A model generated the notes under the pieces. It had not been told where the DNA came from. It saw only the letters and a program-made list of their open reading frames with translations, and ran no database searches. Shown here piece after piece: positions 16,536-25,301 of a DNA stretch of 35,772 nt (within the stretch, counting starts at the first letter, position 1; each line of letters opens with the position of its first letter). This DNA is from Geitlerinema sp. P-1104 (GTDB lineage Bacteria > Cyanobacteriota > Cyanobacteriia > Cyanobacteriales > Geitlerinemataceae): contig SMDP01000015.1 in NCBI GenBank assembly GCA_012911965.1, positions 1 to 35,772 of the forward strand. Direction: 5' to 3'. Both the position numbers and the translations under genes were made by a program.

Positions 16536-18605
16536 TTAAACGGAAAAACTGGTGTACTGTTGTTTCAGTGAGGTTAAAACTTGAACCCATCGATCTTCAT
16601 CATTATCCTCAGAAAAAATATTGGTCAGTTCCTCAACCCGACCGAGATCATCTCGTCGTTCTTCATTAATCAGCAAATTTGACAAATCTGAATCCATCAG
16701 CGAAAACAGGCGATCATAGGAAATTGAGTCAGGATTAGACCCAAAAGCTTTCCACCGTATTTTTCGATCTGTTAAAACAACTCCTTCTTTAGCATCATCC
16801 CAAAAGCTAGAGTCAATCAGAGCTAATACGCGCTCATTTGGTTCAAGTGTGATCCATTTTGACAATGCAGTTGAGAGTTTGTCTAATGGGATATTAGGAG
16901 ATGTAAACCCTTCTTCTTTCCCATACTGATCGAGGATATTATCTGCCAAAAATGACTCTAATGAATTGGGTTTAGGCTCTTCTGTTGGGGTATAGATACG
17001 AGTCTCGACTTGTCGCAAAATACCTTGATCTCGCTTTTTGCGTCCCTTCATAAACGACCAGACTAAGAAAGCTGTTCCCGAAGCAACAAGGGCCGCTCCA
17101 CCAGTCATGATACTTAAACCACCTAGGGCAGAAATTGTCGCTGAAATGGCAGCTGCTCCTGAGAGAGTGCCAGTCACTCCTAAGGTACTTGCTGCTGTCC
17201 AAGCGGCTAAAACTGTCGCGGCTCCAGCAACAGTTCCGGTTCCCACCGAAATCCCCAAGTTTCTGAAGTCTTCTCCGTCCATTTCGGAAATTAGAGCGAT
17301 AGAGAGCAATCCAGCCGCACCAATCAAAGCGGCTCCTCCAGTTGCCACTACTAATCCACCCAACATTCCTAAACCACCCGCCGCAACAGAACCACCTCCC
17401 AAAGCGGCAAGGGTGGCATTGGTTGCAGCGGCTCCCGATAGGCTGCTCAAACTAACGCCGGTTGCTGTTTCGGCTCCAGCCGCCGAGAGTAATCGAGTTG
17501 CTTGAGGAACAACACTGGCACCCTTGCCATAGACTTTTTTGGCAGACTTCTTCAAATTTTCAACGTCTTGATAGTCCTGAATAAATGCCATAACCTGTTC
17601 GCCTAAATCCTGACCCTCAGTTCTATTATTCTGACGAGTGATTGCATAGATCAGCTTGGCATTATCAGAAATCTTAGATGTTAAAATCAAATCATCTAAA
17701 TCATTGACAAGATCTTCATTAGATAGTTCACGACCATCTCTAACTTCTTGATATGCCATCAAATAGGCAATTTTTTGATTTTCATCGAATTTGGGGTTTT
17801 CGTCGAGCCACTTAACCAAAATCAAATCGACTGTTATAGCCCTAGATTTAGCACTAGCAATCGTGTACTCATTTTGGATTTCTGGCGGCAACTGGGAGGC
17901 GGTTACAATCGAATCCAGGTCACTGAGTGCTTTAAAATCGGTAATAGGTTCACCAGCACGAACCAACTCAAAGGTTCCCAAAATTAGTTGTCGTTTGTCT
18001 TGAGATAATCTTGAGGTTGCTAGGGTGGACTCAACCACATTTTGAATTCCTAGCAGTCTTGAATTTGTACTCGCCAATAGGTAGCGATCTTTAACAGAAT
18101 CATCCAGTCGCGATGTTTCAACGACGTAATCCAACAGTTGCAAGGAGGTTAGATCATTGATGTACCTGGCATCTTCAACCTGCTCGTAAACGAGTTTACA
18201 CTTAGTTTTACTCGCATCCTGAATGAAGGAGGTATTATCAATTTCTTGGTAAATTTGATCTGCCAGTCTTAGGGTTCGGTCGTAGAGGGTGTGAGCGATC
18301 GCGATCGCCTCACCTCGACGACCTGGGAGTTGAAACCTGATGTTTGTATTTTCTGTCGTCCTTGCCGGAATATTGAGTTCTAGTTTTTCCCCGGAACGTA
18401 GGGTAATTTCCTGTTTTCCCCCGGTACGCGATCGCACATAAGGGATAAACACATGGTATTTCTCAGTATCGAGATCGAGACTTGTCGTGGTTTCAGGCTC
18501 AGCCAGAGCTGGCTGCATCGCCAGAGTATCCCGCAACACCAAACCCATAGCGGCGAGAGTCAGTCCCTGTAAGGCTTGGCGGCGGCTGATGTTGAAGCGA
18601 GTCAT
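16536..18605 (-). CDS. Twin-arginine-leader protein with internal repeats and glycine-zipper hydrophobic core
   Basis: A 689-residue protein I do not recognise as a named family. Residues 7-36 form a twin-arginine-type leader (SRRQALQGLTLAAMGLVL). About 154-345 contain two and a half helical repeats of some 72 residues, each with a block like LDxxVxTSxL...K/N-x-Y-x-(L/I)A-x-x-x-SR (159-183, 230-255, 303-328). Residues 376-525 are Gly/Ala-rich and strongly hydrophobic in two related halves (TLAALGGGSVAAGGLGMLGG; TISALGGLSIMTGGAALVAS), resembling glycine-zipper membrane-inserting segments. Residues 595-635 (DSSFWDDAKEGVVLTDRKIRWK) look like a small PH-like or stress-sensor strand module. The combination suggests a membrane-inserting or pore-like protein. 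Base composition is somewhat more AT-rich than neighbours. Confidence 0.7.
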   Translation of the reverse strand: MTRFNISRRQALQGLTLAAMGLVLRDTLAMQPALAEPETTTSLDLDTEKYHVFIPYVRSRTGGKQEITLRSGEKLELNIPARTTENTNIRFQLPGRRGEAIAIAHTLYDRTLRLADQIYQEIDNTSFIQDASKTKCKLVYEQVEDARYINDLTSLQLLDYVVETSRLDDSVKDRYLLASTNSRLLGIQNVVESTLATSRLSQDKRQLILGTFELVRAGEPITDFKALSDLDSIVTASQLPPEIQNEYTIASAKSRAITVDLILVKWLDENPKFDENQKIAYLMAYQEVRDGRELSNEDLVNDLDDLILTSKISDNAKLIYAITRQNNRTEGQDLGEQVMAFIQDYQDVENLKKSAKKVYGKGASVVPQATRLLSAAGAETATGVSLSSLSGAAATNATLAALGGGSVAAGGLGMLGGLVVATGGAALIGAAGLLSIALISEMDGEDFRNLGISVGTGTVAGAATVLAAWTAASTLGVTGTLSGAAAISATISALGGLSIMTGGAALVASGTAFLVWSFMKGRKKRDQGILRQVETRIYTPTEEPKPNSLESFLADNILDQYGKEEGFTSPNIPLDKLSTALSKWITLEPNERVLALIDSSFWDDAKEGVVLTDRKIRWKAFGSNPDSISYDRLFSLMDSDLSNLLINEERRDDLGRVEELTNIFSEDNDEDRWVQVLTSLKQQYTSFSV

Positions 18606-18612
18606 CTTGGAA

Positions 18613-18624
18613 CCATAGCTATGG
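18613..18624. promoter_or_regulatory. Perfect 12-bp palindrome before the Tat/glycine-zipper gene
   Basis: CCATAGCTATGG is self-complementary and ends eight bases before the minus-strand start codon (18605). A TATTAT -10-like word lies just upstream on the minus strand, so the palindrome would overlap the transcript start. It could be an operator or a hairpin masking initiation; no ribosome site is visible between it and the ATG. Confidence 0.4.
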
Positions 18625-18854
18625 AATGATAATATATTAACGGCGATGGCTGATTGTTTAATCAGGCCTTTAGGATTCTCAACATTGTCATGAAACTATG
18701 GCATTAAGCTGGACCTAGAAGCTGAAACTCTGAACGCCAGGTCATTCCTGCCAGGTATACCTAAGATACAAATCTCAAAATCCTCTAAACTTAACGAAGC
18801 TGTTGATTACGATTCTAGTCCATCCCTAACTCTACGGAAAAACCAAGTCTGATT

Positions 18855-19373
18855 ATGATGAAACTTGCAGCAGTCCCAACGATAATCTGTCTGACGTTTT
18901 TACTCGCCTTCAACTTAGCACCTCCAGTTTGGGCTGCTTCCGTACCACAACAGGTGGCATTTTCTTGGTCGATGCAGGCCAATGGTGATGATAGAACTTC
19001 AGGAACCGTAGTCGAGGGAATTAAGCCTTCCCCCGAGGCCATGTTTTCCAGGGAACTGGTCAGTCGCCTAAAAAATAATCGTGAGTCTTTGGGCAGAAAT
19101 ATATTTTCGATTATTCACCCCCATGGTATTTATGACTATACGGAGCCTATCTTGATGGCAGAGACTCCTGGACATGGTATGAATTTCCTAATTCTAATTC
19201 ATTGGCATCGTCATTTTGGTCTTGTTGACCGTAATCATCTGACTGAAATTCGTTGGGAAATACGAAATAATCACCACGCTCAAGCAACAATTGTTCGTGA
19301 TAATTCAACATTTAAACCAACTCACCTTGATGAAATGAATGATGCCCTGCGAGTCTTAATAGAAGAACGTTGA
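18855..19373 (+). CDS. Small secreted protein, function unknown
   Basis: A 172-residue protein with a Sec signal peptide (MMKLAAVPTIICLTFLLAFN, cleavage probably after VWA near residue 27). The mature part has no membrane segment and contains His-containing patches (IIHPHGIYDY, LIHWHRHFGLVD, NNHHAQA) but few Cys. No family is recognised. Two ATG codons are adjacent (18855, 18858), with no strong ribosome site. It is divergent from the Tat/glycine-zipper gene across a 249-bp spacer and convergent with the anti-sigma gene, so it may share regulation with the former. The His patches could bind metal, but that is only a suggestion. Confidence 0.7.
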   Translation: MMKLAAVPTIICLTFLLAFNLAPPVWAASVPQQVAFSWSMQANGDDRTSGTVVEGIKPSPEAMFSRELVSRLKNNRESLGRNIFSIIHPHGIYDYTEPILMAETPGHGMNFLILIHWHRHFGLVDRNHLTEIRWEIRNNHHAQATIVRDNSTFKPTHLDEMNDALRVLIEER

Positions 19374-19424
19374 TTTTTTAGGGTTCAATGTTATTTTTCT
19401 CAAGACTGAGTCTGCAGTTGGCTG

Positions 19425-20327
19425 CTATTGTCTAACAATGTTGGCGGACAAGGACTTTAAGTAACTGGGAGGGAGTTCCGCCACGATCGCATAGACAAAA
19501 TCATTTTCAGACCAGAGAATCATACGAGGTTTTCCCGGTTGACTGATGTACAGCTTTCCTGACCCCAAATCAGGCAGAGAGAGTTCTTCCTCCCGAGAAT
19601 CAATCTGATAAAACGATAGGGTTTGTCCTGTTTCCGTCGTATAGGTGTAACGCATCCCATAGATTTTGCCAAAAACACAGAGGGTTCCTCCCATCAACTG
19701 CAATCCTGGCTTTTGAATCACAGGATTCGTCTCCGCAAACTGAAACTGACTATCAAATCGTTCGATAATCGCAGTAATATTTCCGGCATTATAATCCATG
19801 GGTCCCTGTTCTCGGGTCATGGCTTTTAGGTGGTCTTCCGTGATTTCGGCTAACCCATCCCATTGACTCACTAACACCGCATCCAACGGAGCTACTAACA
19901 TATCTGAAAACTCTTGGTCTCGTTCCTGTAATTGCGCCTGAGTGTAATCGAGAGTTTGTCTCAACCGCAGATTATCGACCAGCAGGGCGATCGCCAGAAC
20001 CGCTGCAATCCCAGTCACCCAGCGTTCCCATAACAACCGCCCCTTGCCCCTGAGCAAAGGCACAACAGACCCCCGCTCATCCTCTGATTCCGGAGCCTCT
20101 GGCTCAGCGGCGGCTAGAATCGCCTCTCGTAACCCTGGAGGGGGCGATGTTTCGGGCAAGCCATAGGGTATCACTCCCACAACATCTTGTAACAGTCGGA
20201 CTTCTTTGGCCAGTTCCGGGTGACGTTGTAGTTGAGCTTGAAATAATTGGCGTTCTTCAGATGATAAGTCCCCAAGAACATAGCCAGCGGCCAGTTCCTG
20301 AAGCTCTTCGGGTGACAGATTACTCAT
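19425..20327 (-). CDS. Anti-sigma factor, RskA-like
   Basis: A 300-residue single-pass membrane protein. The N-terminal cytoplasmic part (EELQELAAGYVLGDLSSEERQLFQAQL) is the anti-sigma domain typical of RskA-type regulators. A membrane segment lies at about 102-120 (WVTGIAAVLAIALLVDNL), followed by a short coiled coil (LRLRQTLDYTQAQLQERDQEF) and an extracytoplasmic RskA-C-like domain with WDGLAEIT, GPMDYNAGN and LPDLGSGKLYIS. It would sequester the ECF sigma factor encoded directly upstream until released. Its start codon overlaps the sigma gene's stop by eight bases, implying translational coupling and balanced stoichiometry. Confidence 0.88.
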   Translation of the reverse strand: MSNLSPEELQELAAGYVLGDLSSEERQLFQAQLQRHPELAKEVRLLQDVVGVIPYGLPETSPPPGLREAILAAAEPEAPESEDERGSVVPLLRGKGRLLWERWVTGIAAVLAIALLVDNLRLRQTLDYTQAQLQERDQEFSDMLVAPLDAVLVSQWDGLAEITEDHLKAMTREQGPMDYNAGNITAIIERFDSQFQFAETNPVIQKPGLQLMGGTLCVFGKIYGMRYTYTTETGQTLSFYQIDSREEELSLPDLGSGKLYISQPGKPRMILWSENDFVYAIVAELPPSYLKSLSANIVRQ

Positions 20328-20940
20328 GGCTCCCCCCCATCCATGGTTGTAAATGTTTTCTGAGTTCTAATAATCCCTTACGCGATCGCGTCTTCACCGT
20401 TCCCAAGGGCATCTGGAGATGGTCTGAGATCGCTGACTGACTCATACCCTGATAATACGCCAACTCTAAAATTGAGCGATATTTCTCAGGGAGTCGCTCC
20501 AGAGCCTCACGCACCGTATCTCGACGTTCGCTTAAGGAAATTTCATCAAAAGGGGTTGGGGTCGTCATGGTTTCGTCGCTCAGGGTTGCGCCCCAATGGC
20601 CAAGAAATTTGCGTCGTCGCCCTCGCGATCGCAAGCGATCAATCCCCCGCGATCGCGTTAACATCATCAAAAACGTACTCAACTTGCCCCGACTCGGATC
20701 ATAATTTTGCTTACGCCAAAGAATCAAAAAGATTTCCTGAGTCAGATCCTCCGCCTCCTGGGGATTTTTGAGGACTTTTAAACTCAAGCTATACACCAAG
20801 CCACCATAACGGTCATAAAGCTGCCCCAACGCCTCGCGATCGCCGGTTTGCAGTTGTGCATATAAATCAACATCGGTAACTGGCATAGGGACAGTGGGAC
20901 TGACTGAGGATCGAACCGCTTGCGCTTGTCCTGATAGCAT
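20320..20940 (-). CDS. ECF RNA polymerase sigma factor
   Basis: A 206-residue group 4 sigma factor. Region 2 is at about 33-100 (LYDRYGGLVYSLSLKVLKNPQEAEDLTQEIF, then LSTFLMMLTRSRGIDRLRSRGRR). Region 4 is at about 145-198 (LPEKYRSILELAYYQGMSQSAISDHLQMPLGTVKTRSRKG), with the helix-turn-helix at the end. Regions 1.1 and 3 are missing, as is usual. The start is the ATG at 20940, with no strong ribosome site. It is probably autoregulated; the spacer upstream holds an inverted repeat flanked by direct repeats. SigK/SigG-like sigma factors of cyanobacteria respond to envelope or oxidative stress, but the stimulus cannot be read here. Confidence 0.93.
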   Translation of the reverse strand: MLSGQAQAVRSSVSPTVPMPVTDVDLYAQLQTGDREALGQLYDRYGGLVYSLSLKVLKNPQEAEDLTQEIFLILWRKQNYDPSRGKLSTFLMMLTRSRGIDRLRSRGRRRKFLGHWGATLSDETMTTPTPFDEISLSERRDTVREALERLPEKYRSILELAYYQGMSQSAISDHLQMPLGTVKTRSRKGLLELRKHLQPWMGGSHE

Positions 20941-20942
20941 GG

Positions 20943-20993
20943 CACACCAGGTTGAGGTTGGGACTTATATTAAATACGTCCCAGACACACCAG
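20943..20993. promoter_or_regulatory. Candidate promoter/operator of the sigma/anti-sigma operon
   Basis: Immediately upstream of the sigma gene, GGGACTTAT (20960-20968) and ATACGTCCC (20974-20982) form a near-perfect inverted repeat around a TA-rich centre. The repeat is flanked by direct copies of CACACCAG at 20943-20950 and 20986-20993. Its position fits an autoregulatory site. Not matched to a known ECF promoter consensus. Confidence 0.4.
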
Positions 20994-21052
20994 TGGATTT
21001 ACCGCGCCCTCAACCCCTAAACACCCAACCCCTGAACGTCTCACCCAGAGTG

Positions 21053-22606
21053 CTAATCAAAGGAATAAAACCCTTGAATGAACTCCAAAATTTCCCGAGA
21101 GGAGGGCAACACCACCTGGGCCCGTTGAGACGAGAGGGCACTGAGCGGGATACCCAACTCCGCCACATTGAAGAAACGCTTGCCAAACATAGGATTACTA
21201 TAAATCGTCAAGCCCAAATCACTGGAATTCGCCACCGTAGTTTGAGTCGGGGCCTGGAAAAACTCTAACTCAGAATAGCCCTCAACCTGAGGACAACTTA
21301 AGCCGCTGACCTTTCGCAGTCGTTGAATGGTCGCCACACTCAACTTCGCCGCCTGATTCGCCGCCTTCACCCCCGACAAATCAGGACTACTACTCTGAAG
21401 CGATCGCACCAAATTGACCAGAGTTTTCTGAGTAGCCCCCGCATCCTGAAACGGCAACACCGCCACATAAGCTGTCGGTAACAATAACTCATCACTATCA
21501 ACCCGAAACGTCAAAATCGTGCGTCGGTAGCCCACATCAATACTGGGGGGCTGATTCATCTCCGGATACTGCTGGCTTAATTGATGATAGATATCCGCCA
21601 GAACCCGATGAGCGTCACTGCTGATGGGCATATCCACCACCAATTGAACCACCGGAGGGGTTTGATTAAAAAACTTTTCAAAGTTTTCCGAGTCAAACCG
21701 GGCAATCTGACTATGATCTCCATTGGGGCTTAAATCCAGCCAATCGCAACTCATCCCCTCCGTCGTCAAATTAAACCGGGCTACCCCATAGAGTTTCGCC
21801 CCCGTTAAAATCGCCCCACTCAAATCAGCGCCCTCCCAATCCGCCCGAATTAAATTGGTTTGGGTTAAATCCGCATGAACAAAACTGGTATTGAGAAGAT
21901 TCGCACAACTGAGATCAGCCCCAATCAAATTGGCCCCACTCAGTTTAGCCTCACTCAAATCCGCCCAACGGAGATTCGCCCCACTTAAATCCGCCCAACG
22001 GAGATTCGCCCCGCGCAAACTCGCACCACTCAAATTCGCCCGATGCAGACGAGCATGACGCAGTTCAGCATTGCTCAAATCCGCTCCCGTTAAATCCGCC
22101 TTACTCAAATCCGTCCCAATCAGATTTGCATTGAGTAAAATTGCTGCAATTAGAGAACTTCCCCGCAAATCCGCTTCACTCAGGTTGGCCCCAGTTAAAT
22201 CCACCTGTCTCAAATTAGACTCTCGCAAGTCAGCCGCGTTGAGATTAGCGCCATTGAGTTTTGCCTCACTGAGATTGGCCCGAATCATCTCGGCGCGAAT
22301 TAAGGCTGCATCCTGTAAATTCGCCCCACTCAGGTTAGCCCGAATCATATTGGCGACGTTGAGAATCGCCCCCTGCAAGTTGGCTCGCACTAAGTTAGAG
22401 CCACTCAAGCGAGTCACATTCATTTTGGCGTAACTGAGGTTAGTCCCGCTGAGGTTGGCCCCGCTGAGGTTAGCAATACTGAGAATCGCCTGACTCAGAT
22501 TGGCCCCACTGAGGTTAATACGACTAAGATTTGCTTCGGACAACATAATTCCACCGAAGTCCCGTTCTCCGGCAGCATATTGTTCTAAAAGTTCTTTGAG
22601 CGTCAT
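21053..22606 (-). CDS. Pentapeptide-repeat protein (paralogue 1)
   Basis: A 517-residue protein. After a short helix (LKELLEQYAAGERDFGGIML) come roughly fifty A-(N/D)-L-x-x pentapeptides to about residue 275, predicting a right-handed quadrilateral beta-helix. Residues about 275-517 are a non-repeat domain (CDWLDLSPNGDHSQIARF, PSIDVGYRRTILTFRVDSDELL, VLPFQDAGATQKTLVNLVRSL) conserved with the next gene. The function of such proteins in cyanobacteria is mostly unknown; DNA-mimic quinolone-resistance pentapeptide proteins are one possibility, but the globular domain argues for something else. No signal peptide, so cytoplasmic. It follows its paralogue on the same strand after 332 bp. Confidence 0.88.
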   Translation of the reverse strand: MTLKELLEQYAAGERDFGGIMLSEANLSRINLSGANLSQAILSIANLSGANLSGTNLSYAKMNVTRLSGSNLVRANLQGAILNVANMIRANLSGANLQDAALIRAEMIRANLSEAKLNGANLNAADLRESNLRQVDLTGANLSEADLRGSSLIAAILLNANLIGTDLSKADLTGADLSNAELRHARLHRANLSGASLRGANLRWADLSGANLRWADLSEAKLSGANLIGADLSCANLLNTSFVHADLTQTNLIRADWEGADLSGAILTGAKLYGVARFNLTTEGMSCDWLDLSPNGDHSQIARFDSENFEKFFNQTPPVVQLVVDMPISSDAHRVLADIYHQLSQQYPEMNQPPSIDVGYRRTILTFRVDSDELLLPTAYVAVLPFQDAGATQKTLVNLVRSLQSSSPDLSGVKAANQAAKLSVATIQRLRKVSGLSCPQVEGYSELEFFQAPTQTTVANSSDLGLTIYSNPMFGKRFFNVAELGIPLSALSSQRAQVVLPSSREILEFIQGFYSFD

Positions 22607-22938
22607 GGGACTTTATCCTCGTTTTCAAGCCAGTCATCGGCACCTAACCCCCTAAGCGCCCTCCAAATCGTAACAACAATTGAGATCCCTTCCCTAATCC
22701 CTCAGAGAGCGGTGGAGAATACAGGAGCCACTACCGGGACGGTATCGGGTCTTGCCGGCGCTATTGTATAGCAAGGACGCCGGGAGAATAGACAATAGAC
22801 CCTGAAGAGGGGCAGACAGGAATACCGCTCAAGGACCGGTTTGAGGGGAATATGGAGGTCTGATCTCATGGGTGTACTGCCATCAGCGAGAGGTCTAGAC
22901 TGGGGCAATACTCTGCTGCAACTGAGACGGGGAAGGAT
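22607..22938. other. Spacer between the pentapeptide genes, with nested inverted repeats
   Basis: No gene is seen in these 332 bp. The clearest structure is a nested inverted repeat: CCGGCG/CGCCGG (22755-22760 with 22778-22783) overlapping GCTAT-TGT-ATAGC (22760-22772). It sits about 150 bp upstream of the start of paralogue 1 on the minus strand and could be a terminator of the upstream gene lacking a T-run, or an operator. Confidence 0.4.
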
Positions 22939-24516
22939 TTACAGGGGATCTGGGTTGAGATCGGTGACTGTGGTTTTGACGAAATCGAAAATGACAAAGG
23001 GGGGCGGTAGAATCTGGTTACAGACTTCGGGATAGGGGGATTCAACGGGATTGATGCGGTTGGCGGCCTGTAGTCGTTGCTTGCCAAACTGAGGATGATG
23101 TTGCACTTCGATGGTTTGATTTTTGGAATTGGAGAGAATCACATGGGTTGGGGCCCGGAAAAAGTTCTGACCGGCTTCAGGGCTAAGACTCTCCGCTTCA
23201 TTGTTGCGGAGACTGTTGGCCCGTTCAACGGTTTGCTCGAAAAACACCCGTAACCGCTGGATGTAGCGAAAATGTCCGACTTCCAGATTTTGTCGTTCTC
23301 GGGTTTGTAACAGCTGGACCAGGTTTTGGATGTTGCGCTGGGTGGCCGTTCCATCTCGAAAGGGCAGAACGGTGATATAGGCCATGGAAAAAAGCTGAAG
23401 GTCGTTATCGAGGCGGAAGGTAATCACGGTCCGGCGATCGCTGACATCGATGTTGGGCGCTCGCTTTAAACCGGGGAAATAACGGGCAATATGGTAATAA
23501 ACCTGAGCCAGGGCAACATGAGCGGTGGGATCGAGCACAGCATCGACCAGAATGCGCACTGTGGGTAAGGATTCATTAAAAAACTCTTCCACCTGTTCAG
23601 GCCGGAAGCGTTGAATTTTGGAACCGTCGCCGTTGGGACTCAAATCAACCCAGTCACAGACGGTTCCTTCACTTTTTAAGCCAAATCGGGACACACCATA
23701 GAGTTTACTCCCGGTGAGGGTAGCGCCACTCAAGTCAGCCCCCATCCAATCCACATTGGTGAGGGTGGCCCGGGTCAGATCGGCATACACGAGACTGGCA
23801 TCGAGTAAGTTGGCCCCGGTTAAGTCGGCCCCACTGAGATTGGCTCCGCTGAGCTTGGCCCCGCTGAGATCGGCTCCCGCTAAACTAGCTCCACTGAGAT
23901 CGGCCCAACGTAAATTCGCCCCCCGTAAATCCGCTTCAATCAGTTTGGCACCACTTAAACGCACTTGTCGCAGTTCCGAGTTGCGCAGACTGGCCCCGCT
24001 CATATCGGCCCAACGGAGATTGGTACGGCGGAAGGTGGCTTGTTCTAAGTTCGCCCCCCGCATTTGGGCGTAACTGAGATCGACTTCGCTGAGATTGGCC
24101 CCCTGAAAGTTGGCGCGGGGAAGTTTCGCTTCTTTGAGCATGGCCCCGCTCAGGTTGGCGCCTCGTAAGTCGGCCCCACTGAGATCGGCTCGCAACATCT
24201 CGGTGCGAATTAGGGAGGCTTGGTAGAGATCGGCGCCGCTTAAGTCGGCCCGGATCAGGTTGGCAACGTTGAGATCAGCATCCCGCAGGTTGGCGCCTCG
24301 TAGATTTGAGCTGCTCAATTTGGCGACGTTCAGCTTGGCCCCCTTGAGGTTGGCTCGGCTTAAGTTGGCACCACTGAGATTGGCAACGCTCAAACAGGCG
24401 TTGCGCAAATTGATTCGGGTGAGGTTGGCTTGGCTAAGGTTGGCTTCGCTTAAGTTGACGCCAATAAATCGCCGCACGCCCGCTGCATATTTTTGTAATA
24501 GTTCTTCGGCTTCCAT
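22939..24516 (-). CDS. Pentapeptide-repeat protein (paralogue 2)
   Basis: A 525-residue paralogue of the previous gene with the same order: N-terminal helix (EELLQKYAAGVRRFIGVNL), about fifty pentapeptides (ANLSGANLSRANLKGAKLNV and so on), and a C-terminal domain with matching blocks (CDWVDLSPNGDGSKIQRF, PNIDVSDRRTVITFRLDNDLQL, VLPFRDGTATQRNIQNLVQLL). A tandem duplication is the simplest origin. Divergence in the repeats and in the last 120 residues is considerable, so the copies are not recent. Cytoplasmic by lack of a leader. The ATG at 24516 follows a 358-bp spacer that holds the glnB terminator at its far end. Confidence 0.88.
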   Translation of the reverse strand: MEAEELLQKYAAGVRRFIGVNLSEANLSQANLTRINLRNACLSVANLSGANLSRANLKGAKLNVAKLSSSNLRGANLRDADLNVANLIRADLSGADLYQASLIRTEMLRADLSGADLRGANLSGAMLKEAKLPRANFQGANLSEVDLSYAQMRGANLEQATFRRTNLRWADMSGASLRNSELRQVRLSGAKLIEADLRGANLRWADLSGASLAGADLSGAKLSGANLSGADLTGANLLDASLVYADLTRATLTNVDWMGADLSGATLTGSKLYGVSRFGLKSEGTVCDWVDLSPNGDGSKIQRFRPEQVEEFFNESLPTVRILVDAVLDPTAHVALAQVYYHIARYFPGLKRAPNIDVSDRRTVITFRLDNDLQLFSMAYITVLPFRDGTATQRNIQNLVQLLQTRERQNLEVGHFRYIQRLRVFFEQTVERANSLRNNEAESLSPEAGQNFFRAPTHVILSNSKNQTIEVQHHPQFGKQRLQAANRINPVESPYPEVCNQILPPPFVIFDFVKTTVTDLNPDPL

Positions 24517-24787
24517 ACACGCGCTTCGAGATCTATCCCTGGTCGGAGTGTCCGAACCCTCGGCACAGTGGGTCGTGCCACCCTAAGAGGATCGTACACG
24601 AATCCCTCCCTATCTGGGAAAATGCAACGGTTAATCTGGGGGAGCTTCTTGGGAAAGTAGCAATAGTAGCGAACAATTAAACATGAACAATTAACGACAG
24701 AATAAACGTACTGTTAGTCAGAAGTCTCGCGGGTTTCAACGTCCTATCTTATCGGGCGATGGCTCGGGCTGATCAGCCCTCTGTTCT
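24517..24787. other. Spacer between pentapeptide gene 2 and the glnB terminator
   Basis: No gene is seen. The region holds a perfect 14-bp palindrome GGGCTGATCAGCCC (24768-24781) next to the glnB terminator, a short run of the AT-rich dispersed words (ACAATTAAAC, ACAATTAACG near 24.68 kb), and a small CGGA/TCCG inverted repeat close to the pentapeptide gene start. Promoter elements for the pentapeptide gene were not identified with confidence. Confidence 0.4.
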
Positions 24788-24820
24788 GAAAAAAAGAACG
24801 CGAGACTTGTCCCGCGTTCT
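24788..24820 (-). terminator. Rho-independent terminator of glnB
   Basis: Read on the minus strand: AGAACGCGGG, a short loop, then CTCGCGTTCT followed by a T-run (TTTTTT). Eight consecutive base pairs precede a mismatch near the loop. It lies about 55 bp after the glnB stop. Confidence 0.85.
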
Positions 24821-24874
24821 CTGGTCTGCTTGTGAATCCATACCTCTCGGTCAGGCCTCAGGGGAGGATTAGGG

Positions 24875-25240
<366 letters not shown>

Positions 25241-25301
25241 TTAGCGAAATTATGCTGGTGCAGCATGGCATTTTATTACCACTGACAATCCAGTGCATTT
25301 T

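Noticed and set aside
22071..22433. Plus-strand open frame opposite pentapeptide gene 1
   Set aside because: Its repetitive Lys/Ser/Leu/Ala sequence is the mirror of the pentapeptide codons; the same happens opposite gene 2 (23714-24073, 24260-24586).
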